Of a DNA stretch of 64,000 nucleotides, positions 55,625 through 64,000 are shown piece after piece. The DNA is from Schaalia hyovaginalis (lineage in GTDB: Bacteria > Actinomycetota > Actinomycetes > Actinomycetales > Actinomycetaceae), in contig NZ_JACHMK010000001.1 of assembly GCF_014208035.1 (NCBI RefSeq), positions 1,178,001-1,242,000 of the forward strand, given 5' to 3'. Each line of letters starts with the position of its first letter. Position 1 is the first letter of the stretch. The notes beneath the pieces were generated by a model. That model worked only from the letters and a program-made list of their open reading frames with translations. It did no database searches and was not told the origin of the DNA. Both the position numbers and the translations under genes were made by a program.

Positions 55625-57145
55625 ATGAACCCCTGATCTCCGGATTCCACCCTGACCCGAGCGTCTGCCGCGTTGGCGAGGACTACTACCTCGTGAGCTC
55701 GACCTTCGAATACCTCCCGGGCATCCCGATCTACCACTCGAGGGACATGGAGAACTTCGAACTCCTCACCCATGTCATTGTCCGCGACGGCCAGTCCGGC
55801 GTGAAGGGCGTGCCGACCGGCGGAGGCATCTGGGCGCCGACGATCCGCCATCATGACGGCCTCTTCTACCTCGTCGTCCCCGACATGATGGGGACGGGGC
55901 GCGGGAACGTCCTCTTCACGGCCGAGGATCCGGCGGGTTCCTGGTCGGACGGCGTCGTCATGGATGTGCTCGGCATCGATCCCGACATCGCCAGGGACGA
56001 GGAGGGCGCCTGCTACGTCACGATGTCCGGCTTCCTCCTCGATGAGGAGACGAACACTCCTGGTCCACCAGGGCATCACCCAGGTCGAGTTCGATCCGGC
56101 GACGGGCAAGGAGCTCACGAAGCAGAAGCGCCTGTGGTCGGGCACGGGCGGCATGTTCCCCGAGGCGCCGCACCTCTACCGGATCGGCGATTACTGGTAT
56201 CTCATGATCGCCGAGGGCGGGACCGAGCGCGGGCACTCCGTGTCGATCGCGCGCGGTCCTCGCCCCGACGGGCCCTTCACGGGCGCTCCCCACAACCCTC
56301 TCGTGACGGCGAGGGGCACGGATCGTCCCGTCCAGAACTCCGGGCATGGCGACTTGGTCCAGCTCGGCGACGGATCGTGGGGGATGGTCCTCCTCGGCAC
56401 GCGCCCGCGCTCGATGACCCGGGCCTTCGCCCCGATCGGTCGGGAGACCTTCTTCACTCCGGTGACCTGGGTCGATGGCTGGCCGCATGTTGAGCCGGTG
56501 AGGCTCGCCGAGCGCCGTCCGGCCGAGGACCTTGCGATCACCTTCCCGAGCGAGGCCCCCTCCTCGCTCCACTGATTCGACGGCGAGCTCATCTCCGTGC
56601 GGGCCTTCCCCTGGGAGATCGTCGATCTTGAGGCGAGGCCGGGCTTCGCCCGGATCGAAGGCGCCGGCGTCGGCATGGAGGATGCGCACTCGCGCTTCCT
56701 CGGCATGCGCGTACGCACCGAGGAGGTGGTCTTCACCGCCGCCCTCGACCTCTCCGAGGGCGTGGGCGGCATCTGCCTGCGTTACGAGGAGGGGGCGCGT
56801 CTGGAGATCGAGGTCGCGAGCGGGGTTGCGACTGCGACCATGACGATCCGCGGTCTCACCTAGTCGTGGAGCCGCGCCCTCATCTGCGAGGCCTCGTCCG
56901 TCGCGCTGCGCATCAGTGCCGAAGCCCCGCAAGCGGGCAAGGCCGTCATCGGCGCGTCATGCGATCGCCTCTTCGCGCAGATCCGCGAGGGCGGGGAGTG
57001 GGTGACGATCGGAGCGGTCGACGGCGCATTCCTCTCGAGTGACTTCACGGAGTCCTTCGCGGGGCGCGTGATCGGGGCTTACGCCCGATCTGGCAGGGTC
57101 GACGTCGAGCGCTTCAACTACCGAGGGCGGGACGTCGAGCGCTGA
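55625..57145 (+). pseudogene. Degraded GH43 glycosidase (xylosidase/arabinofuranosidase type)
   Basis: Protein sequence of a GH43 enzyme is readable across three frames: GFHPDPSVCRVGEDYYLVSS, YLPGIPIYHSRDM, GGGIWAPTIRHHDGLFYLV, GIDPDIARDEEGACYVT, then MFPEAPHLYRIGDYWYLM and a C-terminal beta-sandwich ending FAGRVIGAYARSGRVDVERF. Four lesions: a missing C in the run after ATG 55625 (so the start reads Met-Asn-Pro-stop), one extra base near 56056, TGA at 56573-56575 (probably a former TGG Trp codon before Phe-Asp-Gly), and TAG at 56861-56863. Start, GAAGGAG ribosome binding site, promoter and terminator look intact. Sequencing error cannot explain all four easily. Confidence 0.88.
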
Positions 57146-57168
57146 GCGCGCGGCGGGCTATGTGCTGA

Positions 57169-57202
57169 ACGGCCCCGGGCCCCGCGCGGGGTCCGGGGCC
57201 GT
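57169..57202 (+). terminator. Terminator after the GH43 pseudogene
   Basis: 15-bp stem with one G-T pair (57169-57183 with 57188-57202), 4-base loop. Confidence 0.6.
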
Positions 57203-57215
57203 GTCTCGTCATCGT

Positions 57216-57244
57216 TTGCAAGTAGTTAAGGATTCAACTAATCT
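57216..57244 (+). promoter_or_regulatory. yceI promoter with an operator in its spacer
   Basis: TTGCAA (57216-57221), 17 bp, TAATCT (57239-57244). The spacer is almost entirely TAGTTAAGGATTCAACTA (57223-57240), an imperfect 18-bp palindrome with TAGTT/AACTA arms of the kind bound by MarR-family repressors. No MarR gene is visible in the window. Confidence 0.6.
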
Positions 57245-57294
57245 GGGTGCCGGGCAGGAACTGCACTGCATCGACAACGAACAAAGGAACCCTC

Positions 57295-57837
57295 ATGACC
57301 GACTTCCCCGCCCTCTCCGGCACCTGGGTGATCGACCCCGCCCACTCCTCCTTCAACTTCACCGCCCGCCACGCGATGGTCACCAAGGTCCGCGGCAGGT
57401 TCGCCGACATTGCCGGCGAGATCGTCATCGACGGCGAGAATCCGAACGCCTCCTCCGTCACCGCGACCGCTCAGGCCGCCTCCATCGACACCGGCAACGC
57501 CCAGCGCGACGGCCACCTCCGCACCGGCGACTTCCTCGAGGCCGAGACCTACCCCGAGCTCTCCTTCACCTCGACCGAGGTCGAGGTCGAGGGCGACGAG
57601 GTCACCGTCACCGGCGACCTCACCATCAAGGGCGTGACGAAGACCTTCACGGTCGAGCTCGACTGGGAGGGCCCCGCCAAGGACCACATGGGCAACGAGC
57701 GCCTCGGCTTCGAGGGCAAGTTCGAGATCAACCGCACCGACTTCGGCGTCAACTTCAACGCCGCGCTCGAGACCGGCGGCGTCCTCGTCTCCGAGAAGGT
57801 TGTCATCACCCTCGACGTCTCGGCCGTCCGCGCCTGA
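57295..57837 (+). CDS. YceI-family lipid-binding-fold protein
   Basis: 180 residues, cytosolic (no signal peptide). YceI lipocalin-like barrel with WVIDPAHSSFNFTARHAMVTKVRG, the internal SIDTGNAQRDGHLRTGDFL and LTIKGVTKTFTVELDW and FGVNFNAALETGG. YceI proteins bind isoprenoids; many respond to stress or pH. ATG 57295 after AAAGGA is chosen; 57247 is inside the leader. Confidence 0.93.
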   Translation: MTDFPALSGTWVIDPAHSSFNFTARHAMVTKVRGRFADIAGEIVIDGENPNASSVTATAQAASIDTGNAQRDGHLRTGDFLEAETYPELSFTSTEVEVEGDEVTVTGDLTIKGVTKTFTVELDWEGPAKDHMGNERLGFEGKFEINRTDFGVNFNAALETGGVLVSEKVVITLDVSAVRA

Positions 57838-57882
57838 TCGACGTGCCGCCCGGCGTGCGCGAGCGCTGAGCCGACACTAACC

Positions 57883-57911
57883 GCGCCCGATGCCCACACG
57901 GCATCGGGCGC
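57883..57911 (+). terminator. Terminator after yceI
   Basis: 12-bp perfect stem GCGCCCGATGCC/GGCATCGGGCGC, 5-base loop, followed by a pyrimidine stretch (CGCTCTTCTCT). Confidence 0.65.
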
Positions 57912-58038
57912 CGCTCTTCTCTTCGGCCCGAGCCTTCGTCGATACGTGCGTCATCCGCCCTTGTCCCTGCGTGTGGGCGCGCCGGAGCATCGCGACCTCG
58001 GGTTTGGCGAGTGTTGTGACGCACGAATGGACAAGGCG

Positions 58039-59034
58039 TCATAGGCGCCCGCGGGCGGTGAACTCCGCGGCGATCTTCTCGCTTGAGGCGCCCTTCGCGA
58101 CGAGAAGATGGAGAAGGAGGCGCGACTTGCGGGCGTCGAGCCACCCCGCGCCGATGAGGCCACGGCGAAGGAGGTCGACCTCCGACCCGGGATACCCGTA
58201 GGAGTTCCGCGTGGTTGTGCCCCCTCCGGTGCGCGAGGCGAAGACGACGGGGATCCCGGCGCGCACCGCCTCCTCGGCGGCATCAGCCATCGGGACGGGC
58301 ACATGACCCGAGCCCATCGCCGACACGACGATGCCCCTCGGGCGGGTCGAGATCGCAGCGCGAAGGAGCTCCCCGTCATCGTCGAGCGCCGCCATAATGA
58401 TCGGGATCCGCGGTTCGGACTTATCGGGCAGGGGGAGCGGGGCCATCCGATCAAGCGGACGGTAGGCGGAGACGACGCGGCCCTCGACGAACTTCGCGAC
58501 CGGGCCCCAGGAGGCTGAACGGAATGCCGCGAGCGCATTCGCATCGACCTTCGTCACGAGCGATGCGAGATGGGCCTCATCATTGAGAACGGCGAGAACG
58601 CCTATCGCGCGCATCCGCTCATCGCTCGCAACGCGCACCGCTGCGAGGAGATTCCCCATGCCCTCAGCCCCCGCATCATCGCTCGCCCGCATCGCGCCCG
58701 TCACGACGAGCGGCTCGTCCCTCGACCACAGGAGATCGAGGAGGTAGGCGACCTCTTCGAGGGTGTCGGTTCCCTGGACGATAACGACGCCGCAGGCGCC
58801 CTCGTCCACCGAGGACTCGGCGAAACTCAAGACCTCAAGGACATGGGCGAGCCTGAGCTGTGGCGAACCGACACGCAGGAGCGTCCTCGATCGGATCTCG
58901 AGGTCGTCCGCCCACAGGGCGAGGGGCGCGGCGAGATCCTCGCCATTGATCGTCGGGGTCGCCGGACCGTCCGGATGAGCGGAGGACATGGAGATTGTCC
59001 CACCGGTCGTCCCGATCGCGACGATCCGCCTCAT
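58039..59034 (-). CDS. L-asparaginase family protein
   Basis: 331 residues. N-terminal catalytic Thr in IGTTGGTISM, second Thr/Asp pair in VIVQGTDTLEEVAYLLDLL, and GAMRASDDAGAEGMGNLLAAV, the asparaginase/glutaminase fold. No signal peptide, so a cytosolic enzyme. On the minus strand TAGGAT (59073-59068) and GAGAAGGGG lie before the ATG. Divergent from the hydrolase gene. Confidence 0.9.
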   Translation of the reverse strand: MRRIVAIGTTGGTISMSSAHPDGPATPTINGEDLAAPLALWADDLEIRSRTLLRVGSPQLRLAHVLEVLSFAESSVDEGACGVVIVQGTDTLEEVAYLLDLLWSRDEPLVVTGAMRASDDAGAEGMGNLLAAVRVASDERMRAIGVLAVLNDEAHLASLVTKVDANALAAFRSASWGPVAKFVEGRVVSAYRPLDRMAPLPLPDKSEPRIPIIMAALDDDGELLRAAISTRPRGIVVSAMGSGHVPVPMADAAEEAVRAGIPVVFASRTGGGTTTRNSYGYPGSEVDLLRRGLIGAGWLDARKSRLLLHLLVAKGASSEKIAAEFTARGRL

Positions 59035-59128
59035 GATGTCCCCTTCTCCCGATGCTCGACGTCGATCATCCTACGAGTTAGGCCCGTGCGACACTGGAGC
59101 CGCCCACACCGTCAGACAAGGGGGACAT

Positions 59129-60034
59129 GTGCTCGCTCGCTCGCTTCGCCTCATCGCCTCGCTCGCGCTCTTCGCGGCGGTCGTGAGGACCGCCTCACTC
59201 GGCGCGAGCGTCCTCCTCGAACTCCATCCGGCGACGATCCTCTGGCTCCTCGTCGCTGCGCTCATCGCGGTCCTCGTCCTCTTCGACGCGGCGCTGCACG
59301 GGAGCGGCGCGCCGAAGAGCGCCCCGAAGAGGTTCCGCCTCCTCCCCTCGATCATCGTCTCCGTCCTCGTCCTCGTCCTCGCGGGGGCGACCTGGTGGCT
59401 GCGCCCGATGCCCGCGACGGTCGAGGTCGCAACCGCCGAGGGCGTCTCGGTCGAGGAGACGTCGACCGAGATCGCCCTCAACGCCGACCGCGGTCTCACC
59501 CGCGGCTTCATCGTCCAGCCCGGAGCGAAGGTCGCCCCGGCCGCGTACGCACCGATCCTTTCCGAGCTCGCCTCCCGCTGCGAGTGCATGATCGTCCTCA
59601 TCAAGCAGCCACTCCAAGTCGGTTTCCTCGCCGCTTCCGCACCCGAGGACATCATCGCCGCCCACCCGGAGGTGACGAACTGGGCGATCGGCGGCCACTC
59701 GCTCGGCGGGGTCGTCGCCTCGCGCAGCGCCCAGGAGGATGAACGGATCGACGAGCTCATCCTCTGGGCGTCCTACCCCTCCGAGGCGGTGACGCGCGAG
59801 GGCCTTCAGGTCGCCTCGATCTGGGGGAGCGAAGACGGGCTCGCCACGGGGGAGAAGCGAGAGGAGACGGCCGGACTCCTTCCGGCCGACGCAACCGTCA
59901 CGGTCATCGAGGGCGGCATCCACTCCTTCTTCGGCGACTACGGGATCCAATCCGGAGACGGGAACGCGACGATTCCACGTGAGGCGGCGCAGGGCCAGAT
60001 CGTCGAGGCGACCCTCGCCGCGCTCGCCGGCTGA
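59129..60034 (+). CDS. Membrane-anchored alpha/beta hydrolase
   Basis: About 301 residues from GTG 59129 (after AAGGGGG). Two N-terminal membrane segments (LIASLALFAAVVRTASLG region and LLPSIIVSVLVLVLAGATWW) followed by an extracytoplasmic-type hydrolase domain: nucleophile in IGGHSLGGVVASR, acid near ASIWGSEDG and His in GGIHSFFGDYG. Resembles dienelactone-hydrolase-like proteins; substrate unknown. A frame from 58988 overlaps the asparaginase start. Confidence 0.8.
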   Translation: MLARSLRLIASLALFAAVVRTASLGASVLLELHPATILWLLVAALIAVLVLFDAALHGSGAPKSAPKRFRLLPSIIVSVLVLVLAGATWWLRPMPATVEVATAEGVSVEETSTEIALNADRGLTRGFIVQPGAKVAPAAYAPILSELASRCECMIVLIKQPLQVGFLAASAPEDIIAAHPEVTNWAIGGHSLGGVVASRSAQEDERIDELILWASYPSEAVTREGLQVASIWGSEDGLATGEKREETAGLLPADATVTVIEGGIHSFFGDYGIQSGDGNATIPREAAQGQIVEATLAALAG

Positions 60035-60046
60035 GGGGAGGGTTGT

Positions 60047-61270
60047 TCAGCCGCGCGACCAGATGACGGCCCCGCCCTCGCTGATTTGGATGCGCGGATG
60101 CTCCCCGGCGAGGTCGACAAGGACCTCGAGCTCGTCGGTGGGGGAGGAGGCCCGGTAGCGGTAGCGCTCGTTTGTCAGCTCGATCGGGATCGTCCTCGCC
60201 CTCGTGAGCCAGGGGCGCGCTCGGCGCAGGGCGATGAGTTCGCGGTGGGCGGACAGGACTGCGGCAGCTTCGGGCCCGAGGGCCTCGTGAGCCAGGGGAA
60301 GGGCAGGCCGGATCGCGTCGTCACCGCCGGGGCGCTCCTCTTTGACTCCGGTCGCTGCGCGCTCGTCCCCGTAGTAGATCGAAGGCGTGCCTCCCACCGT
60401 CATGAGGATCGCGAGGGCGGCGACAGCCCCCTGCGGCCCGAGGGTTGACGCGATGCGCGTGACATCGTGATTGCCGATGAAGGTCTGCGGGACGAAACGC
60501 TCGAGGAACTCGTTGTGACGGCTCAAGGTCCAGTCGAGCTCGAAGAAGTTCGTCGACTGGAGGGAGGACCAGATCGACTTCCACAACTCGTACTGCGTGA
60601 GCGTCGAGAGGGTCCCCGCTTCGACGAGCGCCGGATAGTCGCCGTGGATGACCTCGCCGAGGATGTAGGCCTGGGGGAAGCGAGCGCGGACCCGCGAAAG
60701 GACCTCGTGCCAGAACGCCGGGTCGACCGAGTACGCCGCGTCGAGCCTCCAGCCGTCGATGCCGCGCGCGAGCCAGTGCGTCATGATGTCGGCGACGTAG
60801 GCGATCGTCTCGTCATGGGAGTGATCGAAGCGGACGAGATCATGGTGCCCTTCGAAGTACCACGGGTACGGGCCCGACCAGTCGATGTGCAAGAGTCGGC
60901 CGGCCCACGAGTCCGGGCCTTCGGCGAGGGCGCGGGCGAGGAGGGGGTGGCGGTCCCCGACGTGGGAGAAGACCCCGTCAAGGAGGAGGCGAAGGCCGCG
61001 CTCGCGGCAGGCGGTGATGAGTGCGCTGAAGTCCTCCTCGTCGCCGAGGCGCTCGTCGATCGTGAAGTAGTCGCTTGTGTCGTAGCCGTGGGTGCTCGAC
61101 TGGAAGATCGGTCCGAGGAGGAGGCCGCTCGCGCCGATGTCGAGGGCGGTGTCGAGGGAATCGGTGAGTCGGCGGAGGCGGTGGCCGGGCGTGCGCTCGG
61201 AGCGAATGGGGGCGCCGCACGCGCCAAGGGTGTAGACATGCCACCAGATCGTGTCCTCGCAGGACTGCAC
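60047..61270 (-). CDS. GH13 alpha-amylase family protein
   Basis: 407 residues, no signal peptide. TIM barrel with YDTSDYFTIDERLGD, DGVFSHVG, nucleophile Asp in GIDGWRLDAAYS (about residue 178), acid/base Glu in AYILGEVIHGD (about 205) and FIGNHDVTRI (about 268). Short for the family and cytosolic, so it may act on imported maltodextrin- or trehalose-like sugars. GTG 61270 follows AGGAGG. Divergent from tetR with 68 bases between them. Confidence 0.9.
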   Translation of the reverse strand: MQSCEDTIWWHVYTLGACGAPIRSERTPGHRLRRLTDSLDTALDIGASGLLLGPIFQSSTHGYDTSDYFTIDERLGDEEDFSALITACRERGLRLLLDGVFSHVGDRHPLLARALAEGPDSWAGRLLHIDWSGPYPWYFEGHHDLVRFDHSHDETIAYVADIMTHWLARGIDGWRLDAAYSVDPAFWHEVLSRVRARFPQAYILGEVIHGDYPALVEAGTLSTLTQYELWKSIWSSLQSTNFFELDWTLSRHNEFLERFVPQTFIGNHDVTRIASTLGPQGAVAALAILMTVGGTPSIYYGDERAATGVKEERPGGDDAIRPALPLAHEALGPEAAAVLSAHRELIALRRARPWLTRARTIPIELTNERYRYRASSPTDELEVLVDLAGEHPRIQISEGGAVIWSRG

Positions 61271-61280
61271 GGCGCCTCCT

Positions 61281-61332
61281 AGTGAATCTCATTCAATAAC
61301 TGCTGGTGACTCTAGTTCACTTCCGCTATGCT
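61281..61332. promoter_or_regulatory. Divergent control region GH13/tetR
   Basis: TATGCT (61327-61332) is followed by exactly 6 bases and tetR ATG 61339 (leaderless type). GTGA-N7-TCAC (61306-61320) lies in its spacer and AGTGAA (61281-61286)/TTCACT (61316-61321) form a wider pair, so a repressor bound here could control both genes. Autoregulation by the TetR protein is inference. Confidence 0.45.
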
Positions 61333-61338
61333 GGCAAT

Positions 61339-61950
61339 ATGTCGCGCACCGATCGCACCCCGAGACGGCGCCTCGACCCCGACGCCAGGCGCAGCGCCCT
61401 CCTCGCCGCGGCCACGGCGGCCTTCGCCGCACAGCCCTACGATGCCGTCACCCTCGCCGCCATCGCGAAGGACGCCGGAGCCTCCCCCGCACTCCTCTAC
61501 CGCTACTTCGAGGGGAAAGACGCCCTCTACGCTGCCGTCCTCACCCAGACCTTCGACCGGCTCGCCGAGCGCCACGACGCCGAAATCGACGCCCTCGACG
61601 ACAACACGCCCGCGCGCGACGCCGTCGCACGCCTCATCCACGTGTACCTCGACGCCGTCAAAGCAAACCCCACCGCACTCCTTGGGCCACGGCATTCCGG
61701 CGGCGCTGAACCCGCCGCAGCCGCCCACGTTCGTGCCCAGGCGCGCACGGCCGGCGTTGACCGCCTCGCCACCGTCCTCGCCCCCGCCACAAGCCGCAGG
61801 CACGACATCGCCATCCTCGGCGCCCTCGGCTTCATCGAAGCCGCAGCACTCACCTGGGTCGAGGACGGCTGCCCCGAATCCGACCGCTGGCCAATCGTCG
61901 AGGCCGCGCTCGGCGCCCTCGAAGGAGCCCTCGGAGACTGGGCGGCATGA
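61339..61950 (+). CDS. TetR-family transcriptional regulator
   Basis: 203 residues. N-terminal HTH typical of TetR: ARRSALLAAATAAFAAQPYDAVTLAAIAKDAGASPALLYRYFEGKDAL, here shown in parts as AAIAKDAGASPALLYRYF and GKDALYAAVL. Ala-rich helical ligand domain. Overlaps the MFS gene start by 4 bases, so it probably controls that transporter. Confidence 0.93.
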   Translation: MSRTDRTPRRRLDPDARRSALLAAATAAFAAQPYDAVTLAAIAKDAGASPALLYRYFEGKDALYAAVLTQTFDRLAERHDAEIDALDDNTPARDAVARLIHVYLDAVKANPTALLGPRHSGGAEPAAAAHVRAQARTAGVDRLATVLAPATSRRHDIAILGALGFIEAAALTWVEDGCPESDRWPIVEAALGALEGALGDWAA

Positions 61951-63245
61951 GCGGATCCTCACACCGCCCCCACTCCCATTTGCCCGCCGCCGCCGGACGG
62001 TGTGAATGTGAAGAGATGAACGATGAGGACACTCCCGCCCCCAGCCGCGCCTTCGTGCCGCTCTCCACCCTCATGGCCTTCATCGCCGTCCTCACGATCT
62101 CGCCCTCAATGCGAGCCGGGGCGACCTCCCTGGGCCCCGTCCTCGACGCGATCGAAACGGCCTATGGGATCGGACAGATCGGCTCCGGGATCCTCTCGGC
62201 CCTCCCGTGCCTCGTCTTTGCCGCCGTCGGCGCGCCCGCCGTCCCCCTCGCCACGCGCTTCGGACTCACCCCGACACTCGTCGGCGGCATGCTCATCTCC
62301 ACCATCGGACTCGCCCTCAGACCCTATGTAACGGGCTACGCCGCCTTCATCGCCCTCAGCGTCGCCGCACTCATCGGCCCCGCCCTCGCCAATGTCATCG
62401 TCCCCGCCTGGGTGAAGCTCCACAAGGCCGGACGAGCAGTCCTCCTCCTCAGCGTCTACGGGACGCTCCTGCCCCTCGGAGGCGCGGCCGGCTCCGCCCT
62501 CTCCGCCCCGATCGCCGGCGCGGACGGTGCACAATGGCGGACCGCCCTCGTCATCTGGGCACCCCTCGCCGCGCTCGCCGTCGCCGTGTGGGCGTGGGCC
62601 CAGCGTTTGACCGGACGTGACATCCCCCCGATCGCCGCGCCGCACGGCGGGACGCGCGCTTCGCTACTCCGCTCACCGACGGCGCTCGCCCTCATGACGA
62701 TGTTCGGACTCCAATCCTTCAACGCCTACGTCCAATTCGGTCAGCTCCCCGTCATCCTCGCCTCCCTGGGAATCGAGCGCGCAACGGCCGGGGCAATGGT
62801 CGCCGCGATCAACCTGTGGGCGATGCTCGGCGGCCTCCTCATCCCCAAAGTCGTCGATACCTCGACGCACCTGCCCCTCATCGCCGGCTCCTTCGGCATC
62901 ATCACCGCCTCGGGCTACCTCGGCCTCCTCCTCGCGCCGCTCGCCGCGCCCTGGCTGTGGATCTGTCTCCTCGCGATCGGCGGCTTCGCCTTCCCCCTCG
63001 GCATTGCCCTCATCCCCGCTCGCGCGCGAACGGCCGCGACGACCGCCCGCCTGTCAGGAATGGTCCAGCCCGGCGCCTACCTCCTCGCCGCCATCGGCCC
63101 GATCGCAGTCGGCATCCTCCTCGAATCGACCGGCTCGACGACCCATGTCCTCTGGCTCCTCATCGGCGTCGCGCTCCTCATGGGCGCGATCGGCGTGCGC
63201 GCCGCCCGACCCGGATACGTCGACGACGACATGGAGCGGGGCTGA
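61947..63245 (+). CDS. MFS transporter, CynX/NimT-like
   Basis: 432 residues, twelve hydrophobic segments, starting near VPLSTLMAFIAVLTISPSMRAG; GPVLDAIETAYGIGQ and SGILSALPCLVFAAVGAPAVP match CynX/NimT-type members. ATG 61947 overlaps tetR (ATGA). ATG 62016 after GAAGAG is an alternative: the 23 residues before it are His/Cys/Pro-rich, and the DNA there contains an 8-bp inverted repeat TCACACCG/CGGTGTGA (61959-61966, 61998-62005). Substrate unknown. Confidence 0.85.
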   Translation: MSGSSHRPHSHLPAAAGRCECEEMNDEDTPAPSRAFVPLSTLMAFIAVLTISPSMRAGATSLGPVLDAIETAYGIGQIGSGILSALPCLVFAAVGAPAVPLATRFGLTPTLVGGMLISTIGLALRPYVTGYAAFIALSVAALIGPALANVIVPAWVKLHKAGRAVLLLSVYGTLLPLGGAAGSALSAPIAGADGAQWRTALVIWAPLAALAVAVWAWAQRLTGRDIPPIAAPHGGTRASLLRSPTALALMTMFGLQSFNAYVQFGQLPVILASLGIERATAGAMVAAINLWAMLGGLLIPKVVDTSTHLPLIAGSFGIITASGYLGLLLAPLAAPWLWICLLAIGGFAFPLGIALIPARARTAATTARLSGMVQPGAYLLAAIGPIAVGILLESTGSTTHVLWLLIGVALLMGAIGVRAARPGYVDDDMERG

Positions 63246-63276
63246 GCACTACCGCCGCGATGGGGGCGCAGTGTCC

Positions 63277-64000
63277 TCACGTGCTGAGTGGCGCGTGTCC
63301 TACGCCTTCGATGCGGACGGCGCGGCCTTTGCCCCGTCGGCGTCGACCGCGATGGGCGGCCCGTGGGCGCCGGCCTGTAGGGGCCGTGGGGACCGAGATC
63401 GAGGAATCCTGCGCCGGCGGCTCGTCAGCTGTGTGCCGGCGTGCGCGACGAAGCAGGACGGCTTCACGCACGAGGTAGAGGGAAATCGCGAGGACCACCA
63501 CGGTGAGGATGAGAGCCCACCAGGGGAAGTGAGGCAAGCCCGAGGCATTCCCGGCCTTGTCGAGGTCGGCGGCGGGAGTGGGGAGCACGCGTTCGCCCGT
63601 GACGAGGATTCGGTGAGTGTTGATCCCTAACGGGGTGCAGGTAATGAGGGTGACGAGATCGCGACCTTCCTCAACGAGGACCTCCTCGCTGGCGTCCGGC
63701 TCGACGACTTTCGTCGAAATGACCCGATAGGTGAGGACTTCTCCGAAGACTTCGATCGTGAAGGTGTCGCCGATGGTCACCTTGTCGAGATTCGTGAACA
63801 TGGTCGCGCTCGCCATCCCTCGGTGAGCGCTGATGACCGAGCGGGTCGAGGTGCCGCCGACGGGCAGCGATGTGCCCTCGAGGTGTCCTGCGCCCTTGAG
63901 GAGCGTCTCATCGGATGTGCCGTGATAGACCGGCAGGTCAACATCGATTTTCTCAATGCGCAGGCGAGCCATGAAGCCGTCATCCCCGGCATTGAGTTCC
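63277..64000 (-). CDS. Class C sortase (N-terminal part beyond window)
   Basis: Transpeptidase for pilus or wall-protein attachment. The frame is still open at the window edge. Visible: ARLRIEKIDVDLPVYHGTSD, GTSLPVGGTSTRSVISAHRG (catalytic His), TLITCTPLGINTHRILVTGER with the catalytic Cys in TLxTC and the Arg, then a C-terminal membrane helix (WWALILTVVVLAISLYLV) and a basic tail. The two-helix, C-terminal-anchor form is class C, usually next to pilin genes, which would lie to the right. Confidence 0.93.
   Translation of the reverse strand, partial: ELNAGDDGFMARLRIEKIDVDLPVYHGTSDETLLKGAGHLEGTSLPVGGTSTRSVISAHRGMASATMFTNLDKVTIGDTFTIEVFGEVLTYRVISTKVVEPDASEEVLVEEGRDLVTLITCTPLGINTHRILVTGERVLPTPAADLDKAGNASGLPHFPWWALILTVVVLAISLYLVREAVLLRRARRHTADEPPAQDSSISVPTAPTGRRPRAAHRGRRRRGKGRAVRIEGVGHAPLST

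Noticed and set aside
55522..56575. Two separate genes at the GH43 locus
   Set aside because: The frames join into one GH43 protein by a one-base correction at about 56056; neither alone has a full domain.

Overview
This 64 kb window is a GC-rich actinobacterial chromosome segment. Gene order (murG-murC-ftsQ-ftsZ-pgeF-sepF-yggT-wag31), a PriA-type hisA, a SepIVA/DUF177/rnc cluster, an RNase E/G with long acidic/basic tails, many GTG starts and an LAxTG-type wall-anchored protein with a class C sortase point to Actinomycetaceae (Actinomyces/Schaalia-like). This placement is an inference from synteny and protein style, not from a database search.

Layout. 1-9.6 kb: end of the division and cell-wall cluster (ftsW 3' end, murG, murC, ftsQ, ftsZ, pgeF, sepF, yggT, wag31), then lspA and rluD. 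9.8-14.9 kb: dnaE, then a minus-strand DUF559/AbiEi-like gene flanked by inverted copies of a 3 x 22-bp repeat, then a small S4-domain gene. 15-21 kb: histidine operon hisD-hisC-hisB-(unknown)-hisH-priA-SseB-like. 21-25.4 kb: a structured leader and attenuator ahead of infC-rpmI-rplT, then a SPOUT rRNA methyltransferase, thiL and rpmB. 25.6-32.5 kb: DAK2-domain protein, recG, rsmD, coaD, sepIVA-like, DUF177, rnc. 32.6-45.1 kb: a NarL/LuxR response regulator; a large secreted, wall-anchored GH29 alpha-L-fucosidase; then on the minus strand cydA-cydB and cydD-cydC followed by a GAF-GAF histidine kinase overlapping cydC. 45.5-55.1 kb: rne, rplU, rpmA, obgE, proB, proA, nadD, rsfS and a phosphatase. 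55.2-64 kb: tRNA-Ala(GGC), a decayed GH43 glycosidase, yceI, an asparaginase, a membrane-anchored hydrolase, a GH13 amylase-family gene divergent from tetR-MFS, and a truncated class C sortase.

How the genes work together. Most of the window is housekeeping: septum formation and polar growth, translation, replication/repair, His/Pro/NAD/CoA/thiamine cofactor synthesis. The accessory part concerns life on a mucosal or plaque surface: fucose release by a cell-wall protein, sortase, bd-oxidase for low-oxygen respiration with a two-component system placed on either side of the fucosidase, and a lost GH43 xylosidase/arabinosidase.

The features most worth a second look are the dispersed 22-bp triple repeat that sits just after stop codons and brackets the DUF559 gene, the infC leader with several perfect stems, the recurrent promoter spacing (-10 hexamer, 6 nt, start codon) that implies leaderless transcripts for eight or nine genes, the split cyd/two-component arrangement, and the GH43 pseudogene whose promoter and operator look intact.
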